Shown here: one piece after another, positions 4,273-10,350 of the stretch
Numbering within the stretch: position 1 is the stretch's first letter
How the letters are laid out: every line of letters starts with the position of its first letter
Assembly (NCBI GenBank): GCA_002308755.1
Contig: DBVR01000030.1
Span: 16,315 to 28,206 of the forward strand
DNA: 11,892 bases
From: Christensenella sp. UBA1259
Lineage (GTDB): Bacteria; Bacillota; Clostridia; Christensenellales; Borkfalkiaceae
Direction of reading: 5' to 3'
Notes under the pieces: generated by a model
Database searches by the model: none
What the model was told of the DNA's origin: nothing
The model's input: the letters and a program-made list of their open reading frames with translations, nothing else
Made by a program: the position numbers and the translations under genes

Positions 4273-5760
4273 TTATCTTTCGTCCTTGTCTTCGTCTATA
4301 TCCAAGCCTTCAAGACTCACCTTGGGGTACTCTATCCTGCTGTGATATACCCCCGAAAGGCTGTTCACGACCGTGTGGATTATGATGTTCAGTTCTTTTA
4401 AAGTTATTTCGCATTCGTCGAACTGCCCTAACTGCATCCTGTCCGACACTATCTTTTTGACCGCTTTGGTAACGTTCTCTCTGGTTCTGTCTTTTAACGT
4501 TCTCGTCGCCGCTTCGCTGCCGTCGGCTATCATTATTATCGCCGCTATCTTACTCTGCGGTTTAGGTCCGGAATAGCAGTAGTTGGTAAGCGGTACTTCG
4601 CCGTCGGTGAACTTTTTCGCCTTGTCGTAGAAGAAAAGTATCGGCATAGTGCCGTGGTGCTGTAAGGAAACGTCGGCGATATCTTTGGGCAACCCGTTCT
4701 TTAAGGCGAGAGCGTACCCGTCCTGCGTGTGGGACTTTATTATGTTCGCCGAAAGTTCCGGCGTCAGGTCGTTGTGCGGATTGTTGTCGTCCGCCTGATT
4801 TTCCTTGAAAAATTCCGGACGGCGGAGTTTGCCTATGTCGTGATAGTAGGCGCACGTCCTTGCAAGGAGCGCGTCTTCGCCTATCGCGGTGGCGCACGCT
4901 TCGGCAATGTTCGACACCACTATCGAGTGGTTGAAAGTACCCGGGGCCTTGGTGATGAGTTTTTTTATGAGTTTCGCCTTGTGGTCGGTAAGTTCCGCAA
5001 GCTTAAAGCAGGTTACCTTTTTGAATATCCCTTCGAACACGGGGAGAAGTATGATAAACACCGCCGTCGCAAACGGTCCGGAAAGCGCGCCGGATACGAG
5101 ATTTGCGATAAAGTTTCCGTCGCCGAATTCAACCATGGGAAGCGCGATACACATAAGCGCGGGAAGAGACGCCAAAAAACTCATAAGCATTATTTTAAGC
5201 CGCGAATACAGCCCTTTCATGGTGTAACTCGCTATTATTCCCGACGCTAAACCCATCGCCACGAAAAACACCGTGGAAAAGTCGGTATATTCGGAAATGT
5301 TCCCCGAAAAAGAGTCGAACAGGAACATTATCATAACGAAAATAAAGTTCATGAACACCGAATCGCCGCTGCCCGATAAAAACAGGGTAAGGATCGCGAC
5401 CAGCGCGACGGGACGTATATACGGGTTGATATAAGTGCCGCTCGCATACGATATGATAACGCCGAACTCTATTATGAGAAACAGCATTTCGGAATTTGCG
5501 GCGTTTCTTAAAAAGTTCCTGTTTTCAAAGAAGAAATACATGAACGTAACGGCGATAAGTATAAGTAAAAGTATCGCGAAATCGAAAAACGCCGCGGGCG
5601 CGACCTGTTCTTCGACGGTATGTCCCTGCGACACTCCGTTCACGGCGGCCATCGCCACGAACATCAAAAACAAAATTACAGCGTTCACGACGTAGGTAAT
5701 CGCCACTTTGACGATATCCTTTTTATTCCACGCCGTAAGTTTCATCGATCTGCCTTTCAT
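4273..5760 (-). CDS. pgpH: PgpH-type membrane HD-domain c-di-AMP phosphodiesterase, without the extracellular domain
   Basis: This family hydrolyses cyclic di-AMP to 5'-pApA through a cytoplasmic HD domain tethered to the membrane. The 495 residues have one membrane helix (about 17-40), a short loop of about 17 residues, then a run of helices from 58 to about 245 corresponding to the 7TM region. The HD domain covers about 260-470. Metal ligands are visible: H278 in FNHSIVV, H307-D308 in YYHDIGK, H344, HH368-369 and the later IADGSEAA. B. subtilis PgpH is about 711 residues and has a large extracellular 7TMR-HDED domain between helices 1 and 2; here it is missing. ATG 5760 lies 12 bases after yqfD. 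A second in-frame ATG at 5745 has a better-spaced AAAGG site and may be the true start. Confidence 0.9.
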   Translation of the reverse strand: MKGRSMKLTAWNKKDIVKVAITYVVNAVILFLMFVAMAAVNGVSQGHTVEEQVAPAAFFDFAILLLILIAVTFMYFFFENRNFLRNAANSEMLFLIIEFGVIISYASGTYINPYIRPVALVAILTLFLSGSGDSVFMNFIFVMIMFLFDSFSGNISEYTDFSTVFFVAMGLASGIIASYTMKGLYSRLKIMLMSFLASLPALMCIALPMVEFGDGNFIANLVSGALSGPFATAVFIILLPVFEGIFKKVTCFKLAELTDHKAKLIKKLITKAPGTFNHSIVVSNIAEACATAIGEDALLARTCAYYHDIGKLRRPEFFKENQADDNNPHNDLTPELSANIIKSHTQDGYALALKNGLPKDIADVSLQHHGTMPILFFYDKAKKFTDGEVPLTNYCYSGPKPQSKIAAIIMIADGSEAATRTLKDRTRENVTKAVKKIVSDRMQLGQFDECEITLKELNIIIHTVVNSLSGVYHSRIEYPKVSLEGLDIDEDKDER

Positions 5761-5772
5761 AAATCCGATATT

Positions 5773-6702
5773 TCACCCCGAATATAAAATCCTTCTGTAA
5801 GTAACGGTAACGTCGTACGAAAATCCGTTCCCCGACGGAACGACTTGTACTTTTGAACCCGTTATATGTTTATCCCCCGCGCTCTGTTCGGCGAACACGA
5901 TAAACGTATCTTCTTCCCCTTCCTTTTCGGAATAGTAGGAAACCTCGTATCTTGCGTCTATCACCGCAACGGCTATTACGCCCACTTTAACGGTCTTATC
6001 CCTTACCGTGGCGTAGCCGTCCACCAGAATATCGCCCGCAAAGACTTCTTCGCCCACGGCTTTCACCGCTGTGCCGCGATACACGGATAAGGAAACTATC
6101 CTGCCGTTTACGTCGGAGATAAGATTTTCGGCGTCGCCCGAAAGGGTTTTCCCCTTTTCTTCGGCTTTTACGAGATCCACCCGCAAAAGATTGCCGCACT
6201 TACGGCACTCCGCGAAGGAAAATTTATCGGACGCGGCGGCAAGCCCGTCGGAAAGTTTCGCTAAATCGAGAGAAGAAAATCTCGAAAATTTCTCCGCCCC
6301 GTTAGCCTGTAAATACGACTCCGCAACGCGGTAATAGGTTTCCCCCGAACCGTAGTATTCCACGCCGTATATAAAATCGTCCGCAAAAAAAGAAAACAGC
6401 GTGAAAATCACCGCGCCGACCGCCACGCCGACGTTTTTAAGCAAAAAAAGCCCGAACTTCAAAAGCCCTTTTTCGCCGTCTTTTCTAACATTGTAGCACA
6501 AATCCCGACTAATTGCAAAAAATTTTTCGCCGTCCGCGTAATTTACCGATACTTTGAGTTTTTTCCGCCCCGTCTTTTTTACGTCGTAAAGCGTAACGCC
6601 GCCGTTTTTTACCCTGTCTATGAACCTGTCGAGATTCAGCCCCGTAACGGTATAGACGGAATAAAGCCTTAATCTCTCGTAAGACTTTTTATTTTCCCGC
6701 AA
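5773..6702 (-). CDS. yqfD: Sporulation protein YqfD family
   Basis: YqfD is a membrane protein made during sporulation in the mother cell; its exact activity is not established. The 309 residues show a cytoplasmic N-terminal region (YTVTGLNLDRFIDRV, then GVTLYDVKKTGR), one membrane helix (about 83-107), an extracytoplasmic region, and the family's biotinyl-lipoyl-like segment SDVNGRIVSLSVYRGT, then VGEEVFAGDILVDG (about 197-230). B. subtilis YqfD has 398 residues, so this one is clearly short. The start is TTG at 6702, within the end of yqfC and 34 bases upstream of its last base, with GGGGGA nearby. No ATG lies between it and the first conserved residues. It is the second gene of the operon, followed by the HD-domain gene rather than by phoH as in many relatives. 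Confidence 0.83.
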   Translation of the reverse strand: MRENKKSYERLRLYSVYTVTGLNLDRFIDRVKNGGVTLYDVKKTGRKKLKVSVNYADGEKFFAISRDLCYNVRKDGEKGLLKFGLFLLKNVGVAVGAVIFTLFSFFADDFIYGVEYYGSGETYYRVAESYLQANGAEKFSRFSSLDLAKLSDGLAAASDKFSFAECRKCGNLLRVDLVKAEEKGKTLSGDAENLISDVNGRIVSLSVYRGTAVKAVGEEVFAGDILVDGYATVRDKTVKVGVIAVAVIDARYEVSYYSEKEGEEDTFIVFAEQSAGDKHITGSKVQVVPSGNGFSYDVTVTYRRILYSG

Positions 6703-6929
6703 ATCGCCATATCCCCCATACAGTAGCGTTTGACGTAGAGTTTTTCGCCCGAAACCGTTACCGTGCCCTTTGAAAGCGACACTTCTATCCTGTTCTCGGA
6801 ATATTCCCTTATGGAACGCACCCCTTCGAGATACACCGCCTTATCCCCGAACATTACCGCGCGGAACGCGGGGGACGCGGGAAAATTATCCGCACCCAAC
6901 AGATTTTTGACTTCTTCTATAAAGCTCAT
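6669..6929 (-). CDS. yqfC: Sporulation protein YqfC
   Basis: YqfC is a small sporulation protein of about 90 residues encoded directly before yqfD in spore-forming Bacillota. The 86-residue form chosen here starts at ATG 6929 (MSFIEEVKNLLG). A frame extension to 6986 would add 19 residues with no counterpart and would cross the candidate promoter. The family pattern is visible: RAVMFGDKAVYLEGVRSI (beta strands naming the fold), then IEVSLSKGTVTVSGEKL, and the ending CGKIKSLTRD, like the family's final GxI-x-x-ox. A G-rich ribosome site, AAGGCGGTGGGG, precedes it. It is the first gene of the cluster and overlaps yqfD by 34 bases. The YqfC-YqfD pair is good evidence of a spore-forming lineage. 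Confidence 0.85.
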   Translation of the reverse strand: MSFIEEVKNLLGADNFPASPAFRAVMFGDKAVYLEGVRSIREYSENRIEVSLSKGTVTVSGEKLYVKRYCMGDMAICGKIKSLTRD

Positions 6930-6947
6930 ACCCCACCGCCTTATAAA

Positions 6948-6955
6948 AGTGTATG
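6948..6955 (-). promoter_or_regulatory. Candidate sigma-E -10 element for the yqfC operon
   Basis: On the minus strand, CATACACT (6955-6948) fits the sigma-E -10 consensus CATACAnT exactly. It lies 18 bases before the yqfC ATG, after the terminator of the previous operon. B. subtilis yqfC is transcribed by sigma-E, to my knowledge. No clear -35 (ATA core) was found at the right spacing, so confidence is limited. Essential genes such as era downstream would need another promoter, which I did not find. Confidence 0.4.
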
Positions 6956-6984
6956 AAAACGCCGCGCCCGAAATTACATAAGAC

Positions 6985-7011
6985 AATCAAAAAAGGCGGG
7001 GTGCCCGCCTT
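6985..7011 (-). terminator. Terminator after the MBL-fold hydrolase gene
   Basis: AAGGCGGG (6993-7000) pairs with CCCGCCTT (7004-7011) in an 8-bp stem. On the minus strand TTTTTTGATT follows. It begins eight bases past the stop of the 7019-8017 gene and separates that operon from yqfC. Confidence 0.87.
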
Positions 7012-7018
7012 GAATCCG

Positions 7019-8017
7019 CTAATTTTCTTCCCCTGCGGAAGTTACCGTCGTTACCTTGCCGTCGTTGTCCACGGCGACGGTTATATTCCCCGAAATATCC
7101 GTCCTTAAAACCTTGCAGTCGGGCGCGTTTTCGTATATTCTCGAAAGCGTAGCCGTGTTAGGGTGTCCGTAACGGTTGTTAGCCCCCACCGATATAACGG
7201 CGTTCTTCGGCGAAAGCGCCGTAAGAAACCTTTCGCCCGTTGAATCTTCGCTGCCGTGATGCCCGACTTTAAGAAAATCGATGTTATCTAAATCAACCGA
7301 ACGGCCGTCGTCGAGAAAGACGTTTATAAATCCCAACTCCACGTTATTTAAGGCGACGTTTTCCTGCGAAATGTCGGCGTCGCCCGTAAACACGAACCTT
7401 ATGCCCTTATACTCTAAATACACTATCGGCGAAACGTTGTTCCTTTCTTTCGCCGTCGGCTCTTCGGAATCGTTCAGCGCGGTATAACTGCTGTCCGTCG
7501 TGCCCGTGGGGTTGGGCGACAGAAGTATCATAAAATAGTCTTCGCCCGTAACGCCCTTATAAAGTGCGGAGATAACGACTTCCGTACCTTTTTCCCCTAC
7601 GATACTGTAAAAAGCATAATATTCGTTGAACGCTTCGGGATAGCGAATGTCGGGCAGAAACGCCGTTTTAACGTCGTATTCCTTTATAACGTCCGCGGCG
7701 TTTCCGACGTGGTCGGAATCGGGGTGCGTTATCATAAGGTAATCCAGCCCGTCTTTACAGTAATGCGAAAGATACGCCCGCAAAGACTTCATATTTTCCT
7801 TATCTTTTTCCCCGCAGTCGATAAGCATGGTTTTGCCGTCGGGAAGGCGTATCAAAGTCGCGTCGCCTTCGCCCACATCTATATAGGTAACCGAAAACCC
7901 GTCGCAGAAATAATATTCTTCGCCGTTTATGGTTACGCCGTCGCAACCGCAAAAAATCAACGCGACGCATGCGCATACGACCGATATAAGCCTTAAAAGT
8001 GTTTTCTTAAACTTCAT
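7019..8017 (-). CDS. Exported ComEC/Rec2-like metallo-beta-lactamase-fold hydrolase
   Basis: A 332-residue stand-alone MBL-fold protein similar to the C-terminal domain of the DNA-uptake channel ComEC. After an N-terminal hydrophobic stretch (7-24), the fold begins with FSVTYIDVGEGDATLI. The metal motif THPDSDHVGN (97-106) has the HxDxDH pattern, followed by FTGDAD and the late VGHHGS. All core ligands appear present, so it should be an active hydrolase; the substrate is unknown (nuclease or phosphodiesterase are options). The N-terminus ends in FCGC at residues 22-25. C25 could be a lipobox cysteine, but Phe at -3 is atypical, so lipoprotein or secreted protein are both possible. It lacks the ComEC channel. 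ATG 8017 overlaps the patatin stop as ATGA, and it is the last gene of its operon. Confidence 0.85.
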   Translation of the reverse strand: MKFKKTLLRLISVVCACVALIFCGCDGVTINGEEYYFCDGFSVTYIDVGEGDATLIRLPDGKTMLIDCGEKDKENMKSLRAYLSHYCKDGLDYLMITHPDSDHVGNAADVIKEYDVKTAFLPDIRYPEAFNEYYAFYSIVGEKGTEVVISALYKGVTGEDYFMILLSPNPTGTTDSSYTALNDSEEPTAKERNNVSPIVYLEYKGIRFVFTGDADISQENVALNNVELGFINVFLDDGRSVDLDNIDFLKVGHHGSEDSTGERFLTALSPKNAVISVGANNRYGHPNTATLSRIYENAPDCKVLRTDISGNITVAVDNDGKVTTVTSAGEEN

Positions 8018-8820
8018 TTGTCTTTCGCTTTTTTATTTATTGCCGCTTTCAGTTCTTCCGCTTTCGCAAGCCCTAAATCGTAACCTATATCGAACATTTC
8101 GTAGGCTTTTTTAAAGTCGGTGGACTTATACCCCGAAAGGTCTGGGTGAAACATAAAGTCGGCGTTATCGTACCCCTGCTGCCACGGCTTGTCCCTTCCC
8201 CCGCGAAAGGACGGGAAAAATTTCGTCAGCAAAGATTTACCGTAAGAGTGCGAAGAAATGTCTATCCCGACGACAAAATCCGCGCCGAGAGACTTAACGA
8301 CGTCGGCGGGCACGGAGTTTACGAACGCCCCGTCTATGTACTTTCCGCCGTCTATATCCACGGCTTTAAAAAACGGCGGCATGGAACTCGAAGCGCAAAG
8401 CGCTCTCGCCACGCTGCCGCTACTAAAAACTTTTTCCGTTCCCGTTTTAAGATCGGTAGCCACCGCACGGAAGGGTTTTTTCAACTCTTCTATATCGAGA
8501 TTTCCTATGGTGTCGTCTATCACGCGGAAAAGTTTACAGGTGTCCATATTTATCATGAACGCACTCTTTATATCGCCCGCGTCCACCGTATTTAAAAGCG
8601 ACGAAATATCCGAAGAAGAATATCCCGCCGCGAGAAACGCGCCTATAATACTGCCTATACTCGTCCCCGCGAACCTGTCGAAATACACGCCGTTTTCTTC
8701 CAAAGCCGCAACGACGCCCAGCGCCGCAAAACCTTTTGCGCCGCCGGAACCCAGAGCAAGCCCCAAAACGGGCGCGGGGCGTTTCTTTTTTCTTCCGAAA
8801 AGTATCTTAAATATATTCAT
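8014..8820 (-). CDS. Patatin-like phospholipase (RssA/NTE family)
   Basis: A 268-residue serine hydrolase with a Ser-Asp dyad that probably hydrolyses acyl esters of phospholipids or lysophospholipids at the membrane. The motifs are complete: oxyanion hole GSGGAKG (24-30), nucleophile GTSIG with S54, and catalytic DGA at 163-165. The N-terminus is basic (GRKKKRP) but not a signal peptide, so it is cytoplasmic. The single patatin domain is like RssA/YlbK; no cyclic-nucleotide domain is attached. The ATG at 8820 lies three bases after the stop of the upstream membrane protein, and no good ribosome site is visible, so it probably depends on coupling. It overlaps the downstream MBL gene by four bases. 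The physiological substrate is not evident. Confidence 0.9.
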   Translation of the reverse strand: MNIFKILFGRKKKRPAPVLGLALGSGGAKGFAALGVVAALEENGVYFDRFAGTSIGSIIGAFLAAGYSSSDISSLLNTVDAGDIKSAFMINMDTCKLFRVIDDTIGNLDIEELKKPFRAVATDLKTGTEKVFSSGSVARALCASSSMPPFFKAVDIDGGKYIDGAFVNSVPADVVKSLGADFVVGIDISSHSYGKSLLTKFFPSFRGGRDKPWQQGYDNADFMFHPDLSGYKSTDFKKAYEMFDIGYDLGLAKAEELKAAINKKAKDK

Positions 8821-8823
8821 AGG

Positions 8824-9465
8824 TCAATCGGGGTTTTCGTCCCGGTGTTTTCCCTTTACCGACATTATCTTTATAACGGTAATGACGGTAAGTATCACTA
8901 CGAGAGCCAACAGCCCGTAGAGAATATAGTTCAAGGCGTATATATCCCAAACGGCTATGCAAAGTTCCGCCAAAGCGGAAATTATAAGTCCCGAAACGAT
9001 ATTGCCGATAGCGACGGGAAGTATGCTTTCGGTAAATTTAAGCCCTAAAAACACCGCTATCGCCGTGCCCATATACACCCCCGTCATAGGCAGCGGTATC
9101 GCCACGAAGATAAACACGCTGAGCTGTTTTAAAAACGTTTCGGCGTTTTTGCTTTTTTTGCCTATTCCCTTACCCTTTTCGAGTGCCTTTTCGGCGCGTT
9201 CGGAAAAATAACGTTCGAGATTATCGGCTAATTTTTTGAAAACTTTCACCTTTTTAAGAAGGTTAAGAAGCGGTACGAGAAGGAAAAACACCAGGATAAA
9301 AGCGAGAGTCGAACCGAGATAGGCAAGCGAAAAACTTTTTAAGAAACCGAACCCTACGCCGTACGCGAAAATTATACCGCCTTTAAGTTCGATAACTGGA
9401 AGAAAAGAGATGATAAGTGTGGAAAGTACGTCGTTTCCTATAAGATTTCGTATAAATTCAACCAT
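8824..9465 (-). CDS. Small multidrug export-family membrane protein (PF06695/COG2426)
   Basis: A 213-residue membrane protein with about five to six hydrophobic segments: roughly 14-30, 41-70, 117-140, 146-172 and 178-202. The family blocks are PVIELKGGIIFAYGVG (23-38) and IPLPMTGVYMGT (about 123-134), separated by a charged cytoplasmic loop with ERYFSERAEKALEKGKG. The family name comes from early annotation as a multidrug exporter, and transport of drugs is not well supported. The two re-entrant-type GxxP blocks resemble DedA/SNARE-associated lipid transporters, so a lipid role is also conceivable. The ATG at 9465 has GGCGGAC upstream. It is the first gene of a three-gene operon driven by the promoter at 9517-9545. 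Confidence 0.83.
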   Translation of the reverse strand: MVEFIRNLIGNDVLSTLIISFLPVIELKGGIIFAYGVGFGFLKSFSLAYLGSTLAFILVFFLLVPLLNLLKKVKVFKKLADNLERYFSERAEKALEKGKGIGKKSKNAETFLKQLSVFIFVAIPLPMTGVYMGTAIAVFLGLKFTESILPVAIGNIVSGLIISALAELCIAVWDIYALNYILYGLLALVVILTVITVIKIMSVKGKHRDENPD

Positions 9466-9516
9466 AGTCCGCCGTTTTGTTTGTGTTTTCGGAAAAAAAA
9501 GTTTAATATATAGATA

Positions 9517-9545
9517 ATTATATGCTAAAAAATTCCGTTTATCAA
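9517..9545 (-). promoter_or_regulatory. Sigma-A promoter for the 8824-9465 operon
   Basis: On the minus strand, TTGATA (9545-9540) and TATAAT (9522-9517) are separated by 17 bases. The -35 overlaps the ribosome site of the divergent TtcA-family gene (AAGGA, 9544-9548). The predicted start near 9510 gives a leader of about 45 bases. I could not find a clear promoter for the plus-strand gene in the same 89-base gap. Confidence 0.75.
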
Positions 9546-9554
9546 GGATAATTT

Positions 9555-10298
9555 ATGACTACGCAAAAAATGCTTTCGGTAATGCGCAAAGGCGTAACCG
9601 AATACAAGATGATAAAGGACGGCGACAGAATAGCCGTGGGCGTTTCCGGCGGCAAGGATTCCCTTACCGTTTTGAAACTTCTCGCCGAATACCGCAGATT
9701 CTCCCCCGAACGCTTCGAACTTATCGCCATCACCGTCGATCTTAATTTCAAAGACCGTCCGTCGGACTTTTCGCCCGTAGAAACTTTCTGCCGCGAAATA
9801 GACGTCCCGTATATCGTCGAAAAGACCGATATAGGCGAAATCGTGTTCGACGTAAGAAAGGAAAGTAACCCCTGTGCTTTGTGTTCCAAAATGCGGAAAG
9901 GCGCGCTGTACGATATCGCCGTAAAAAACGGCTGCAATAAAGTGGCGTTGGGTCATCACGCGGACGACCTTATAGACACTTTTCTTCTCTCTATGTTATA
10001 CGAAGGCAGACTTTCCACTTTCGCGCCGAAAAGTTTTTTAAGCAGGACGGGGCTTACCCTTATCCGCCCGCTTATTATGGCGAAAGAAGCCGACGTAATA
10101 TCTTATGCAAAAACTCTGCCCGTCTGCAAAAGCCCCTGCCCCGCAAACGGCAACACCCAAAGAGAATACGTCAAAACGGTGCTTAAAGATATCGGCGAAA
10201 ACGTCAAAAACGTGCGGGAAATGATATATACCGCCTTAACTCACCCCGAAAGGTACAACCTTTTCGATAAATTCGTCAAAGAAACGGAAGAATTCTGA
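9555..10298 (+). CDS. TtcA-family tRNA thiolase (PP-loop, 4Fe-4S)
   Basis: A 247-residue PP-loop ATPase of the TtcA/TtuA group, which adenylates a tRNA base and replaces oxygen with sulfur. The ATP-binding loop SGGKDS is at 31-36. The cluster cysteines are C107 and C110 (NPCALC) plus C195 (KSPCP), the arrangement used by TtcA for its oxygen-sensitive 4Fe-4S cluster. The ATP-site motif LGHHADD (132-138) is present. TtcA makes 2-thiocytidine at tRNA position 32; some Bacillota members may act on another position, so I leave the symbol blank. ATG 9555 has AAGGA six bases upstream. It is a single-gene unit, divergent from the membrane-protein operon and convergent with glnS, and ends at a clear terminator. 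Confidence 0.9.
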   Translation: MTTQKMLSVMRKGVTEYKMIKDGDRIAVGVSGGKDSLTVLKLLAEYRRFSPERFELIAITVDLNFKDRPSDFSPVETFCREIDVPYIVEKTDIGEIVFDVRKESNPCALCSKMRKGALYDIAVKNGCNKVALGHHADDLIDTFLLSMLYEGRLSTFAPKSFLSRTGLTLIRPLIMAKEADVISYAKTLPVCKSPCPANGNTQREYVKTVLKDIGENVKNVREMIYTALTHPERYNLFDKFVKETEEF

Positions 10299-10320
10299 CG
10301 AATAACCGCATTAAACGCGT

Positions 10321-10350
10321 ATTGCCGCCCAAGGGCGGCAATTTTTATTT
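10321..10350 (+). terminator. Terminator after the TtcA-family gene
   Basis: ATTGCCGCC (10321-10329) pairs with GGCGGCAAT (10334-10342), followed by TTTTTATTT. The T-run overlaps the stop codon of the convergent glnS. On the minus strand the hairpin is followed by ATACGCG with no T-run, so it probably does not end glnS transcription efficiently. Confidence 0.83.

Noticed and set aside
6930..6986. Longer yqfC start at ATG 6986
   Set aside because: The extra 19 residues have no match to the family and would cover the candidate promoter; ATG 6929 has a G-rich ribosome site.
8258..8920. 220-codon plus-strand open frame opposite the patatin gene
   Set aside because: The antisense of a clear patatin with all catalytic motifs; no start signals of its own.
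9525..9959. Minus-strand open frames of 144 and 131 codons within the TtcA-family gene
   Set aside because: They overlap a certain gene with SGGKDS and CxxC motifs and show no domain or ribosome site.
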